From positions 135,474-199,473 of the forward strand of contig DDSV01000024.1 of NCBI GenBank assembly GCA_002344215.1: a stretch of 64,000 nucleotides of DNA. Direction: 5' to 3'. The number at the start of each line of letters is the position of its first letter. Positions within the stretch are counted from its first letter, which is position 1. The stretch is from Akkermansiaceae bacterium UBA2381 (lineage in GTDB: Bacteria > Verrucomicrobiota > Verrucomicrobiia > Verrucomicrobiales > DEV007). The notes beneath the pieces are model-generated. The model was given only the letters and a program-made list of their open reading frames with translations. It did no database searches and was not told where the DNA came from. Position numbers and translations under genes: made by a program. Below, in pieces: positions 8,971 to 18,334 of the stretch.

Positions 8971-10106
8971 AGGCCGCGGGACAGTTCCATCACCTTGAAC
9001 AGCTGCCCCATCAGCGACGGGTGCGTGAGCGTCTGAAACTGTCGCAAACGCTTTGCTGTCAATGAGTCGGGCTGTCCCCCCTCGAGCGAGAGTAGCCAGG
9101 GTTTTGCCGCCTCAATCAGGAAATGATGCTGATCAGTGAACCGGCATCTCGTCAGACCGGCGCGCTCCGCGGCCCGTTCGACCCGCGTAAAATCCACATG
9201 CGCGGTGATATCCTGCCGACCCGGCAACACGAGAGGGTCTTCACCGGCACGGTGCTCCCGGTAGCATCGCAGGGTACCCGTCCTGCGCTGCGGAAGGTAG
9301 TAATCCTCACGCTCATACCCGTAGTCGATGATCCACCAGAGCCCGTTCTCAAACAACCGGCCGGCCTCCTCCATCCAGTCGTCCACTGCGGGACAAAGCT
9401 CGGTGACATATTCCTCCGGGAAATCGTTCCCGAGCTCTTCCACCAACGACAGAAACTCCCCGGGGAGCGGGCGGCAGACCCATTCGAAGCCGTCACCCGC
9501 CTCATTGCGCCCCACACACTTCTCCTGCCAGCGCCCGGATTGGAAGGTCAACAGGCGCACGGGAAAGGCATCGAGCAGTTCATTGCAGAGAAACACCCCC
9601 TGCGGGGCCTTCGCCTGATCCAGAGAATCCACCACCCGAATGGATTGAGCGGAAACCTCGCCGGCAAGCTGCTCCTGAAGCACCTCACGAAGGCGAAATC
9701 GAGGTTCGACAATGCGATACTCAATACGCCCGAGGAGATGCGGGGCGACCTCCCTAACACCGCTCATGATGTCCCGGGCAAGGCGGCCATCGTGAGCGCC
9801 CTGTTCAATAATCACAATAGGCTCCGACCCGTCAAACCGGGTCTGCCATTCGATGAGAACACGGCGGGCCAGCAGAAAGCCGAATGTCTCGCCGACCGAA
9901 ACGCTGGTGTAGAAGTCGCCCCCCCGTCCGACCATCCGGGTCTCCCCCCTCGAGTAGTAGCCATGGTCCTCATGATACAAGGCCATCTCCATATACTCGG
10001 AAAAATTGATCGATAAGTCCGGACTTTTCGATATTCTTTGAAAGACGAGATCGAAAAGAGGCGTATCTTGCTGGCTGGATAGTTGCTGCCGCCGGGGTTC
10101 CTGCAT
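8967..10106 (-). CDS. MidA/NDUFAF7-type class I SAM-dependent methyltransferase
   Basis: The protein has 379 residues from the ATG at 10104-10106. An upstream in-frame extension would run far into the divergent PBP gene and is rejected. The COG1565 layout is visible: an N-terminal INFSEYMEMALYHEDHGYY motif, then GRGGDFYTSVSVGETFGFLL, a SAM-binding strand IVIIEQGAHDGRLARDIM, and FLCNELLDAFPVRLL, a hallmark of the family. GLWWIIDYGYEREDYY follows later. The human homologue NDUFAF7 methylates an arginine of complex I; the bacterial role is not established. It is divergent from the PBP1A gene with 43 bases between starts. Confidence 0.88.
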   Translation of the reverse strand: MQEPRRQQLSSQQDTPLFDLVFQRISKSPDLSINFSEYMEMALYHEDHGYYSRGETRMVGRGGDFYTSVSVGETFGFLLARRVLIEWQTRFDGSEPIVIIEQGAHDGRLARDIMSGVREVAPHLLGRIEYRIVEPRFRLREVLQEQLAGEVSAQSIRVVDSLDQAKAPQGVFLCNELLDAFPVRLLTFQSGRWQEKCVGRNEAGDGFEWVCRPLPGEFLSLVEELGNDFPEEYVTELCPAVDDWMEEAGRLFENGLWWIIDYGYEREDYYLPQRRTGTLRCYREHRAGEDPLVLPGRQDITAHVDFTRVERAAERAGLTRCRFTDQHHFLIEAAKPWLLSLEGGQPDSLTAKRLRQFQTLTHPSLMGQLFKVMELSRGL

Positions 10107-10149
10107 CGGCCTCCATCCTAACTCCTCGAACCCTATTGACAATCCTTCC

Positions 10150-12759
10150 GTGTCCGACGACTTCGAAGATATCGATTTTGAGGCAATTGGCAGCAAAGGT
10201 GCCGATTTCCCGACCAGGCCTGTGATTGACCTGCCTCCGCTGAGCGACAGGGAAAAATCGCGTGCACGGCGGCGGCGCCGCTTTGCGTGGTGGCTCAAAT
10301 TTTTCGTTTTCATGTTTATCCTCTGTCTCGTGGTGGCCGCCATCGGGGCTGCCGGGGCGTTTTTCTACCTTAAACCCCGCTATGACCTGGCCCAGTCCTT
10401 CGACCTCTCCGAGTTGGAGGAAGTCGAGGTAGCGAGCCGGATCTTTGACCGGAACGGAAAAGAACTCGGAAGGATCTTCGTGCAGAACCGCAGGCCGGTT
10501 TTGCTGGAAAATGTCTCGGAACATTTTGTCAACGCCCTCCTCGCTGCGGAGGACAGTCGCTTCTACGAGCACGACGGCGTGGATTACATCGGGATTATCC
10601 GTGCGCTCTATTACAGTCTGCGCTCCAAGGGAATCAATCAGGGTGCCTCGACGATCACCCAGCAGCTTGCGCGGCAGACCTTCGAGCTCAAGGACAGGAC
10701 CATGAGCCGGAAGTTCACCGAGATCTTCCTCGCTCAACGAATCGAAAGGCGGATGGGGAGCAAGCAGCGGATCCTCGAGCTCTACGTCAATCGTATCTAC
10801 TTCGGCGGCGGTTATTATGGTATTGCCGCAGCCTCCGAAGGATATTTTGGAAAGGAACCGGATCGCCTCTCGCTGGTTGAGGCCGCCACACTCGCCGCAA
10901 CCATCCCGAACCCCTACCACCGCTCCCCGCGCAGTTTCCCCGAGTCCTCGCAGAAGTGGCGGAACCACATCCTTAACCGGATGGCTGAAGAAGGCTACAT
11001 CGACACAGACACACGGGACCGTCTCCAGAAGGTGCAACTGCAGACCATTGCCAAGGGCAACATCACCGGCAAGTCGGCTTTCGTGTATGAAAAAGTCCGC
11101 CAGGAGGTCATCGAACTGCTCGGGTATGAAACCGTTTCGAAGGGGGGATTCAACATTCATACCACGATCGACAGCGGGATTCAGGAAACGGCCGAAGCCG
11201 CCCTGCGCGAACAGCTGACCAAAATCGAGCAGCATCCCGACTTCAAACAAACCACCCTGGAAGATTACAAGCTGAAGAAGGCCGAGTTTCAGAAGTCGGC
11301 GCATCCGGATCAGACCTTCCCTGCGCCAAAGTACTTGCAGGGGGCACTTCTCATGATCGATAACAAGACCGGGGCCACGATCGCCCGGGTAAGCGGACGT
11401 GATTTCAACGACAGCATGTTTGATCGCGTCAGCCAGGGACGCCGCCCCACCGGAACCGCCTTCAAACCCTTCGTCTATGCAGCGGCCTTTGAGTCGTCCT
11501 TTTTCCCGGGAACTCTCGTCGATGATACCCCGATGGACACACGCCAGGTCATGGTCGGGGGCACTACCGGCATTCTCGGAGAATGGGGTCCGGAGAACTT
11601 CGAAAACGTCTATGAAAACGTCATCACCGCACGACGTTCACTCGCGAAGTCGAAGAACGCGGCGACCGTCAGGCTCGGTCAGAAAGTGGGCATTGAGGCG
11701 GTGGTGAAACTCGCCGAGGAGGCGGGAATGTCATTTCAGGGAGATCTGCAGAAGTTCAACGCCACCTTCCTTGGAAGAAACCCCAGTTCACCGGAGGACC
11801 TCTGCCTCGCCTATACGATCTTTCCGAATAACGGGCGCCGGGCGGAAAGGACACACATCATCTCCAACATCAAAGACGGAACGGGTAACGTGATCTATAC
11901 CCCCAGTCTCCCCATGCACGATGGTCAGGCAATAGACCGCTACACCGCCTATCAGATCAACAGCATCCTTTCCGACTCATTTGATTATGGAACCGCATCG
12001 AAAGCCCGTGAGAAATACGGACTCGGTGACTACCCCGTGGCGGGCAAGACCGGAACCGAATATGATTTTACGGACAACTGGTTCGTTGGCTACACCTCCG
12101 AGGTAACCTGCGTGGTTTGGACCGGCTTCGATCAGACCGGAACCATCTACCCGGGTGCCTTCAGCTCTGAGACCGTGCTACCGGTCTGGACTTCGGTGAT
12201 GAACGAGGCCGCGAAAAAGTTCAAGCCGAAAGCGTTTGTCCCCCCCCCTGATTCCGAGCAGGTCGAGATCTGTCTCAAGTCCGGCGAACTCGCTTCAGAT
12301 GATTGCTATGAGATGGTGGAAAAGGGCGATGGGATTACCTCTCAAGTCCGTTGCACGTATCAGGAATACCTTCGGCCGGGAGGAACAAACCTCGAGTTGA
12401 TCTGTCATATTCACGGCAAAGGAGGAAACAATCTGCGGAACCTGACGAACGAAGCTCGCAAGGGTCCGCTCGTCGCCCAGTATGTCGTTCAGGAAAGTGC
12501 CTCCCCGGTGTTGCCCGTGGCACCGACTATCGTCGGATCGAACGATCCCTACAATTCACTCGCCCCCGTAATCCGTGCCCGGGTGGCGGCGGTGGTGGCC
12601 GAGGTGATCGAGCCCGGCACCGAAGAAGCGCCCCCGGCCGAAGAAGTTGGCAACAACGGCATCCCAGTGGCGCGGCCCGTCATCGTCGGAACCGAGGAGG
12701 AGGAACTGCCCGCCCAGAGGGTCACCCTGCCCCCTCCCCGCGCAATCGAGATTGAATAA
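10150..12759 (+). CDS. class A penicillin-binding protein (PBP1A family), SxxK serine replaced by Thr
   Basis: The protein has 869 residues from a GTG start (VSDDFEDID). A cytoplasmic basic stretch precedes one membrane helix (about 48-73). The GT51 glycosyltransferase domain shows EDSRFYEHDGVD near 134 and GASTITQQLARQ near 165. The transpeptidase domain shows the second motif SKN at 501-503 and the third motif KTG at 633-635. The first motif, normally SxxK in GSxFKP, reads T436-A-F-K439 (codon ACC at 11455-11457). The enzyme should polymerise glycan; crosslinking depends on whether Thr can act as nucleophile. The C-terminal 150 residues are Pro/Glu/Val-rich. Its neighbours DUF3147 and a sulfatase follow on the same strand. 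Confidence 0.93.
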   Translation: MSDDFEDIDFEAIGSKGADFPTRPVIDLPPLSDREKSRARRRRRFAWWLKFFVFMFILCLVVAAIGAAGAFFYLKPRYDLAQSFDLSELEEVEVASRIFDRNGKELGRIFVQNRRPVLLENVSEHFVNALLAAEDSRFYEHDGVDYIGIIRALYYSLRSKGINQGASTITQQLARQTFELKDRTMSRKFTEIFLAQRIERRMGSKQRILELYVNRIYFGGGYYGIAAASEGYFGKEPDRLSLVEAATLAATIPNPYHRSPRSFPESSQKWRNHILNRMAEEGYIDTDTRDRLQKVQLQTIAKGNITGKSAFVYEKVRQEVIELLGYETVSKGGFNIHTTIDSGIQETAEAALREQLTKIEQHPDFKQTTLEDYKLKKAEFQKSAHPDQTFPAPKYLQGALLMIDNKTGATIARVSGRDFNDSMFDRVSQGRRPTGTAFKPFVYAAAFESSFFPGTLVDDTPMDTRQVMVGGTTGILGEWGPENFENVYENVITARRSLAKSKNAATVRLGQKVGIEAVVKLAEEAGMSFQGDLQKFNATFLGRNPSSPEDLCLAYTIFPNNGRRAERTHIISNIKDGTGNVIYTPSLPMHDGQAIDRYTAYQINSILSDSFDYGTASKAREKYGLGDYPVAGKTGTEYDFTDNWFVGYTSEVTCVVWTGFDQTGTIYPGAFSSETVLPVWTSVMNEAAKKFKPKAFVPPPDSEQVEICLKSGELASDDCYEMVEKGDGITSQVRCTYQEYLRPGGTNLELICHIHGKGGNNLRNLTNEARKGPLVAQYVVQESASPVLPVAPTIVGSNDPYNSLAPVIRARVAAVVAEVIEPGTEEAPPAEEVGNNGIPVARPVIVGTEEEELPAQRVTLPPPRAIEIE

Positions 12760-12798
12760 AGCCTGACAAGCGAACCGGCCCTGATCTAGAATTCCGGA

Positions 12799-13167
12799 AT
12801 GCTTACCCTAATCAAGCTTCTGGTCTCAGCGGGTCTGATCTACACGGTCAACGAAATCGTTATCACACGGAGTCGTCCATTTTTCGGGAGTCTCATTGCA
12901 TCACTTCCCCTGGTCACGCTGATCACTTTTATCTGGATCTGGTTCGGGATGCAGGAGAACCCGGCTGAAAGAACGGAAAAGCTAGCTGCACACTCGACCG
13001 GAGTTTTCTGGTTCGTGCTTCCCAGCCTGCCGATGTTTCTTGTCTTCCCGTGGCTTCTGCGCAGAGGCGTTACCTTCTGGCCCTCGCTCCTCCTTTGCTG
13101 TCTTCTCACGATGCTGCTGTATGCGGGAATGGCGATGATTCTGAAGCGCTTCGGGGTTCAGTTATGA
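12799..13167 (+). CDS. DUF3147 family membrane protein
   Basis: The protein has 122 residues and four hydrophobic segments. It matches the DUF3147 pattern: N-terminal LIKLLVSAGLI, then GSLIASLPLVTLITFIWIW, STGVFWFVLPSLPMFLVFP with LLRRG, and a C-terminal helix ending in LKRFGV. The function of the family is unknown. It starts 39 bases after the PBP1A gene, and its TGA overlaps the ATG of the following sulfatase (ATGA at 13164-13167), so the two are probably translationally coupled. Confidence 0.82.
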   Translation: MLTLIKLLVSAGLIYTVNEIVITRSRPFFGSLIASLPLVTLITFIWIWFGMQENPAERTEKLAAHSTGVFWFVLPSLPMFLVFPWLLRRGVTFWPSLLLCCLLTMLLYAGMAMILKRFGVQL

Positions 13168-14624
13168 GACCGACCGGCAGGCCCTCGCTGAGTTTTCAGT
13201 TTCTGGCGCTGATCGTTCTGGTTTCCACCGGTTTTTCAAGAGCATCCGAAAAGCGTCCGCCGAACTTTATCATTATTTTCTGCGACAACCTCGGCTACGG
13301 AGATATCGAACCATTTGGCTCCACCCTTCACCGCACTCCGAACCTGAGCCGCATGGCTGCAGAGGGCCGGAAGTTCACCCACTTCTGCGTCAGTGCAGGA
13401 GTCTGCACGCCCTCCCGGGCGAGTATCATGACAGGTTGTTATGCCCAGCGCGTCGGGATGCACCTGAACCCCCGCGACCACCACGTTCTCCGTCCCGTTT
13501 CCCCTTACGGTCTGAATCCCGACGAAATCACTCTCGCCGAGGCACTCAAGGAATCCGGTTATGCTACCGCGATCATCGGCAAGTGGCATCTTGGAGATCA
13601 GGAGCCATTTCTCCCGACGGGACAGGGTTTCGACTATTTCCTTGGAATCCCCTATTCCGATGACATGACGGAACGGATCTGGGAAAAGGATGGATCTCAC
13701 TGGCCACCACTTCCCCTGATGTTGAATGACAAGGTCATTGAGGCGCCCGTCGATCGGAATGCCCTGACAAAACGCTATACGGAAGCGGCGCTTGACTGGA
13801 TATCGGAGCAAAAGGATAAACCCTTTTTCCTCTATCTCCCCCAGGCCATGCCGGGCAGCACTCCGAAGCCCTTCGCCAGCGAGGCATTCCGCGGGAAGAG
13901 TCGCAACGGTCCATGGGGAGACTCGGTCGAGGAACTGGACTGGTCGACGGGCGAAATTTTGAAAAAGCTCGAAGAACTCGGAATCGAGAAAGACACCCTC
14001 GTCGTCTGGACCTCCGACAATGGAGCACCGGTTCAGAAGGACCCCGCCGATCTCAGCCGCGGTTCCAATCTGCCTCTGAGTGGTCGCGGCTATACCACCA
14101 GCGAAGGAGCCTTCCGCGTTCCGACTCTGATGTGGTGGCCGGGACAAGTCCCGGCGGGGACCGTGTGTGATGAACTGGCATCGACCATGGATCTATATCC
14201 GACCTTTGTGAAGCTGGCTGGAGGGCAGCCCGACCTGGTGAAACGGGACGGACATGAGATCATCGATCTTATTTTGGGAAAGGAGGGTGCCCGCTCGCCC
14301 CACCGGGTCTATGCCTATTACTATCTCGATCAGTTGCAGGCAGTTCGTTCCGGACCATGGAAATTGTTCCTTCCTCTCGAAACTTTTCTCCAGCATCCGC
14401 ATTTTTCCCGGAATTCTGATTCCAGCCGGCCGCTCCTCTTTAATGTCGTCGAGGACATCACCTGCTCAAACAATCTGGCTGACACCAATCCCGAAGTAGT
14501 TGCCCGGCTTACCTCACTTGCCGACGAAGTGAGGGCGGATCTGGGAGATCTCAACACTCCCGGGCCGGGAATCCGCCCACCCGGAATGATCAGTGAACCT
14601 CAGCCACTGCTCCTTGTTCCTTAA
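13164..14624 (+). CDS. secreted sulfatase (alkaline phosphatase superfamily)
   Basis: The protein has 486 residues from the ATG at 13164. A signal peptide (hydrophobic core FLALIVLVSTGFSRA) is followed by the sulfatase core with metal-site strand NFIIIFCDNLGYGD. The formylglycine motif C81-TPSR is in VCTPSRASIMTG. The second signature GYATAIIGKWHLGDQ follows, and then LVVWTSDNGAP, which supplies the DN metal ligands. Sulfatases of this class release sulfate from sulfated glycans after an FGly-generating enzyme or anSME oxidises Cys81; neither enzyme is encoded in this window. The specificity cannot be read from the sequence. The ATGA overlap couples it to DUF3147. Confidence 0.93.
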   Translation: MRPTGRPSLSFQFLALIVLVSTGFSRASEKRPPNFIIIFCDNLGYGDIEPFGSTLHRTPNLSRMAAEGRKFTHFCVSAGVCTPSRASIMTGCYAQRVGMHLNPRDHHVLRPVSPYGLNPDEITLAEALKESGYATAIIGKWHLGDQEPFLPTGQGFDYFLGIPYSDDMTERIWEKDGSHWPPLPLMLNDKVIEAPVDRNALTKRYTEAALDWISEQKDKPFFLYLPQAMPGSTPKPFASEAFRGKSRNGPWGDSVEELDWSTGEILKKLEELGIEKDTLVVWTSDNGAPVQKDPADLSRGSNLPLSGRGYTTSEGAFRVPTLMWWPGQVPAGTVCDELASTMDLYPTFVKLAGGQPDLVKRDGHEIIDLILGKEGARSPHRVYAYYYLDQLQAVRSGPWKLFLPLETFLQHPHFSRNSDSSRPLLFNVVEDITCSNNLADTNPEVVARLTSLADEVRADLGDLNTPGPGIRPPGMISEPQPLLLVP

Positions 14625-14642
14625 GAGAGGCAGACCAAGATC

Positions 14643-15005
14643 TCACGCCGCAAAACTTTCCCCGCACGAACAAGTCACCACCGCATTCGGATTGGTCACT
14701 TTGAAGCCTCCCTGCTGGAGATCGTCGCTGAAATCCAGCTGTGACCCGGTCACAAAGAGAGCGCTCTTCGGATCGATCACGACACGCACCTCGTTGGACT
14801 CAACGAGAATGTCGCGGTTGGCCGGACCATCAACGAGGTCCATTTTGTACTGAAGCCCGGAACAACCCCCGCCGATCACGGCAACCCGAAGCGCACCGTG
14901 ATCCAGTCGTCCCTGCTTTTTTAACAGGGAACGAAGCTTCGCCGAGGCGCCATCGAGCACCTTGATCAGCGTTTCGTTTCCGACCTTGTAGTTCACTTCT
15001 GTCAC
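14643..15005 (-). CDS. HesB/IscA/ErpA-type iron-sulfur cluster assembly protein
   Basis: From the GTG at 15003-15005 the protein has 121 residues, the family's usual size. The three conserved cysteines are seen in AVIGGGCSGLQYKM and, near the C-terminus, VVTCSCGESFAA (CxC). The segment DILVESNEVRVVIDPKSA is typical of A-type carriers, which bind or deliver Fe-S clusters. A longer start (TTG at 15054-15056) would add 17 residues not found in the family. There is no isc or suf operon beside it; it is convergent with the sulfatase and upstream genes are on the same strand. The exact carrier class (IscA, ErpA or SufA) is not resolved. Confidence 0.9.
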   Translation of the reverse strand: MTEVNYKVGNETLIKVLDGASAKLRSLLKKQGRLDHGALRVAVIGGGCSGLQYKMDLVDGPANRDILVESNEVRVVIDPKSALFVTGSQLDFSDDLQQGGFKVTNPNAVVTCSCGESFAA

Positions 15006-15076
15006 GTTTGGAAATTCGAGCCGGACGGGTCTGGAAGCAAGCGCGAATCGAGTCAAAGAGATGCAGTGACTTCCCG

Positions 15077-17092
15077 CTATTGGGAGGAGAGCATCTCTTT
15101 CATTCTCGCAAAGTAATCGGCCGCAAAGTCTTCATCCGCCGGAGCTGCCGCGAGGGTTTCGTGACTCGTCTCAATCAGCTCCTCCTTGCTCAGCTCACGG
15201 AAGAACGAGCTCGGCTGGCAGGGCATCCTGTCACCGTATCGTTTCCGGCTGTAACACCAGGTGATCGTGAGATCCTCTTTTGCCCGGGTGATTCCCACAT
15301 AAAGAAGACGCCGCTCCTCGTCGCGGCTGCCCTCTTCAATGGAGCGTGAGTGGGGCAGAATCCCCTCCTCGACGCCGATGATATGACAAACCGGGAACTC
15401 CAGTCCCTTCGCCGCATGCATCGTGATGAGAGAGACCCCGTTACCCTCCGCTTCGTTGTTCTTTTCCTCTTCCCGCTCCTGCATCAGGGCCACGCTGTCG
15501 AGGTAACCTCTGAGGCCCTTGCGCGATTTTTCAACGTGGCTGTGCATGCCGTCAATCAACTCGGAGATGTTCTTCCGCCGGCTGTCGACCTCCTCGGGCG
15601 TCTTGCAGTTTTTCTTCAGGAATCCGTCATAGTCGATCTCCTTGATCAACTCCTCCGTCATCGCCGCGTAGTTGGCTGAATCCGTAGTCGCGATATCAGC
15701 ATAGCGGTTGATGAAGGAAGTGAAGGCATCGATCGCCTTGCGCGCCCGGGCCGTCAGGCAGCCGAGAAATTCGAGATCGTTGAGCGCGGTGTAGACGCTC
15801 ATTCGGTAGTCGATACTAAACTGGGTTGCCATGGCAATGGTCCCCTCACCAATGCCCCTCGGGGGAGTGGCAATGACGCGAAGGAGGCTCACATCGTCTT
15901 CATGATTCAAAAACAGGGTGAGATAGGCGAGGATGTCTTTGATCTCGCGGCGCTCGTAAAAAGACTGCCCTCCGATCAGCTTGTAGGGAATCTCGTTCTC
16001 CCTCAATTTTTCCTCCATGACCCGCGACTGGCTGTTCATCCGGAAGAGGATGGCCATGTCATCATAGGGACGCCGCCCGATGCGGTGTCTCTCCAGAATC
16101 TCGCCGATGACCCAATCGGCCTCGGTTTCGGCATCAGGCATTGATACCAGCCTCACTTTTTCCCCCTCGCCCCTTCCGCTCCAGAGTGTCTTTTCGCGCC
16201 GATTGATGTTGTGACGGATGAGACTGTTGGCAAGCCGGAGAATGGAATTCGTCGAACGATAATTCTCCTCCAGCTTGATTACCGTCGGATCCGGAAAGAA
16301 GCGCTCGAACTCGAGGATGTTGGTGATATCAGCACCCCTCCATCCGTAGATACTCTGGTCATCATCGCCAACCACACAGATGTTCCTCTCCGGTCCGACG
16401 AGATGACGCAGCAAATCCATCTGGAGATGGTTCGTATCCTGAAACTCATCCACCATGATGTAGCGGAAGCGGCGCTGCCACTCGTGCCGGATGTCGGGAT
16501 TTTCTTCAAGGCCTCTCACCGCGAGAATGAGGAGATCGTCGAAGTCGACCGCATTGAGTTGCTTCAACTCCCTCTGGTAGGTGCGATAGACCTCGTTGAT
16601 GAGCGAGTCCTCCTGATCATTGATCGGCTTACCCGTGTTTTTCGCCTGACTGATGAGGGAGTTCGCCAGCTTCGGATCAAGTGATTCGTCTTTTCCGACC
16701 TTCCGCACGATGATGCGGCGCAAAAGCCCCAGCTGGTCGCTCTGGGTATAGATGGAAAAGGTTTTTTTGTAACCGAGTCGCTCGATGCTGGTTCTGAGAA
16801 TCCGCACACAGAGACTGTGGAAGGTCGAGATGGTGACCCGCTCGGCCAACTCGGGGTCGATCATCGTTCCGACCCGTTCCCGCATTTCGTTCGCGGCCTT
16901 GTTGGTGAAGGTAACCGCCAGAATTTGCTCCGGCGGTATTCCGTCAAAGACCATCCCGGCAATGCGGGTGGTGATTACGCGGGTCTTGCCTGTTCCGGCC
17001 CCCGCAAGAATCAAGACCGGCCCGTGGATCTGCTCGGCGGCAGCACGCTGGGGCGGATTGAGGGCGAGCAGGCCCTTCTTTGAATATTTCAA
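15077..17092 (-). CDS. UvrD/Rep-type superfamily 1 DNA helicase
   Basis: The protein has 671 residues, close to the length of Rep. The SF1A motifs appear in order: Q-motif LNPPQRAAAEQ, Walker A GAGTGKT, AVTFTNKAANEMRERV (Ia), VDEFQDTN (II), GDDDQSIYGWRGAD (III), LEENYRSTNSIL (IV), LITMHAAKGLEFPV (V) and RRLLYVGITRAKEDL (VI). It is a 3'-5' DNA helicase for replication restart or repair. Overall size and the C-terminus PSSFFRELSKEEL look more like Rep than UvrD or PcrA, but I do not assign a symbol. The next gene upstream (DUF4870) is 53 bases away on the same strand. Confidence 0.95.
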   Translation of the reverse strand: MKYSKKGLLALNPPQRAAAEQIHGPVLILAGAGTGKTRVITTRIAGMVFDGIPPEQILAVTFTNKAANEMRERVGTMIDPELAERVTISTFHSLCVRILRTSIERLGYKKTFSIYTQSDQLGLLRRIIVRKVGKDESLDPKLANSLISQAKNTGKPINDQEDSLINEVYRTYQRELKQLNAVDFDDLLILAVRGLEENPDIRHEWQRRFRYIMVDEFQDTNHLQMDLLRHLVGPERNICVVGDDDQSIYGWRGADITNILEFERFFPDPTVIKLEENYRSTNSILRLANSLIRHNINRREKTLWSGRGEGEKVRLVSMPDAETEADWVIGEILERHRIGRRPYDDMAILFRMNSQSRVMEEKLRENEIPYKLIGGQSFYERREIKDILAYLTLFLNHEDDVSLLRVIATPPRGIGEGTIAMATQFSIDYRMSVYTALNDLEFLGCLTARARKAIDAFTSFINRYADIATTDSANYAAMTEELIKEIDYDGFLKKNCKTPEEVDSRRKNISELIDGMHSHVEKSRKGLRGYLDSVALMQEREEEKNNEAEGNGVSLITMHAAKGLEFPVCHIIGVEEGILPHSRSIEEGSRDEERRLLYVGITRAKEDLTITWCYSRKRYGDRMPCQPSSFFRELSKEELIETSHETLAAAPADEDFAADYFARMKEMLSSQ

Positions 17093-17145
17093 GGGAGGGA
17101 CGGCGTTGGACGATTCGACGGCGGAACCTCCCGCCGGTGATCTGA

Positions 17146-17625
17146 TCAGCTAACGAGGCGAAGGGCGAAGGGATAACGATAAACGACTCCTTTGTTCGCT
17201 TCGATCCCGCCAAGAATACCGAAAATGAGGCTGGCGATGCCGATGGCGGGGAGAAGGATCATCGTCACACAACCGACGAAGGGGATGAAACTCAGAATCA
17301 TCCCGACAACGTAGCCGATGACCACCGTGATTTGGAAGTTCAGTGCTTCTTTGCCCTGGTCATTCACGAAGGGACTCTCATCCTTCTTAATGAGCCAGAT
17401 AATGAGGGGTCCGAGGAAACTGGTGACCGCGCCGAGAATGTGGGCGAGCATCGCCATCGTTTTCTCATCGGACTCCTGAAGCTTACCCTGACCGAGGCCA
17501 ATGTTTCCGACCGGAGGGGCACCCGTGGGCAAACCGCCCATCCCGGAGCCGCCTGAACTGGGGGGCGGAGCGTCCTGGCCTTGTGAAGAATCGCCCATGG
17601 GTGGAGGAGTGTCCTGATCGCTCAT
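17146..17625 (-). CDS. DUF4870 membrane protein
   Basis: The protein has 159 residues. A Gly/Pro-rich hydrophilic N-terminus (about 50 residues) precedes the DUF4870 region: KTMAMLAHILGAVTSFLGPL, then KKDESPFVNDQGKEALNFQI, typical of the family, and three or four membrane helices. The C-terminus ends in RYPFALRLV, also typical. The family resembles Tic20-like small membrane proteins and has no assigned function. Confidence 0.87.
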   Translation of the reverse strand: MSDQDTPPPMGDSSQGQDAPPPSSGGSGMGGLPTGAPPVGNIGLGQGKLQESDEKTMAMLAHILGAVTSFLGPLIIWLIKKDESPFVNDQGKEALNFQITVVIGYVVGMILSFIPFVGCVTMILLPAIGIASLIFGILGGIEANKGVVYRYPFALRLVS

Positions 17626-17671
17626 ACTTTTTGTTACCCCGTTTCGGGAGAAACTTCAAGTGAATTGACGA

Positions 17672-18334
17672 TCAAGATTCCGATTCATAGACGGTCGGGT
17701 CATTCAAGCCCGCCAGCGCGAAGGCCTCCTTGCGCTCGACGCAGGTGCCGCACTTTCCGCAATGAAGTTCACCGCCCTTGTAGCAGGACCAGGTTCGGGA
17801 AAAGTCGATCCCCAGTCCGGCCCCGATTGCGGCAATTCCCTCCTTCCGCTCGGCAATGAAGGGGCGCAACAAGTCGATCCCGACATAAGTTCCGGAACGA
17901 ATCGCCTCCGCCATAGGGCGCATGAACTCCTCCCGGCAATCCGGGTAGATGGCATGATCGCCGGAGTGAGCGGCAATGACCAGTCCCTCTGCGCCGACGC
18001 TCTCGGCGAACCCGGCGGCAACCGCGAGCAGGATCCCGTTGCGGAAGGGCACCACAGTCTGCTTCATGTTCTCGGCCTCGTAATGACCTTCGGGAATCTC
18101 CCCTCCGCTTTTCAGCAGGTCGCTCTTGAAAAGCCTGTCCATGAAATCCAGCTTCACCACCTCGTGCCGCACCTCGAGGGCATGGCAATGTAGAGCCGCG
18201 AAAGGCAGTTCACGATGGTTGTGCTTCGAGCCATAATCAAAGCTCAAGCCGGCAACCACTTCATGCTCCCGGGCAGCCCAGTGCAGGGCGGTCACCGAGT
18301 CCATTCCCCCGCTGACGAGTACGACCACCTTCAT
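17672..18334 (-). CDS. queC: 7-cyano-7-deazaguanine synthase QueC
   Basis: The protein has 220 residues. The N-terminal PP-loop VVVLVSGGMDSVTALHW binds ATP. The segments GLSFDYGSKHNHREL and FRNGILLAVAAGFAESVGAE are QueC signatures. The C-terminal zinc site is CYKGGELHCGKCGTC with a preceding Cys in WSCY. The enzyme converts 7-carboxy-7-deazaguanine to preQ0 using ATP and ammonia. The gene overlaps queF by four bases (18331-18334), so the pair QueC then QueF would convert CDG to preQ1 for queuosine. queD, queE and tgt are not in the window. Confidence 0.95.
   Translation of the reverse strand: MKVVVLVSGGMDSVTALHWAAREHEVVAGLSFDYGSKHNHRELPFAALHCHALEVRHEVVKLDFMDRLFKSDLLKSGGEIPEGHYEAENMKQTVVPFRNGILLAVAAGFAESVGAEGLVIAAHSGDHAIYPDCREEFMRPMAEAIRSGTYVGIDLLRPFIAERKEGIAAIGAGLGIDFSRTWSCYKGGELHCGKCGTCVERKEAFALAGLNDPTVYESES

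Noticed and set aside
10136..10141. Perfect TTGACA before the PBP1A start
   Set aside because: No acceptable -10 box lies 16-18 bases downstream, and that place is inside the coding sequence.
10104..10343. Long N-terminal extension of the MidA-type gene
   Set aside because: It would overlap the divergent PBP1A gene for about 190 bases; the ATG at 10106 gives the family length.
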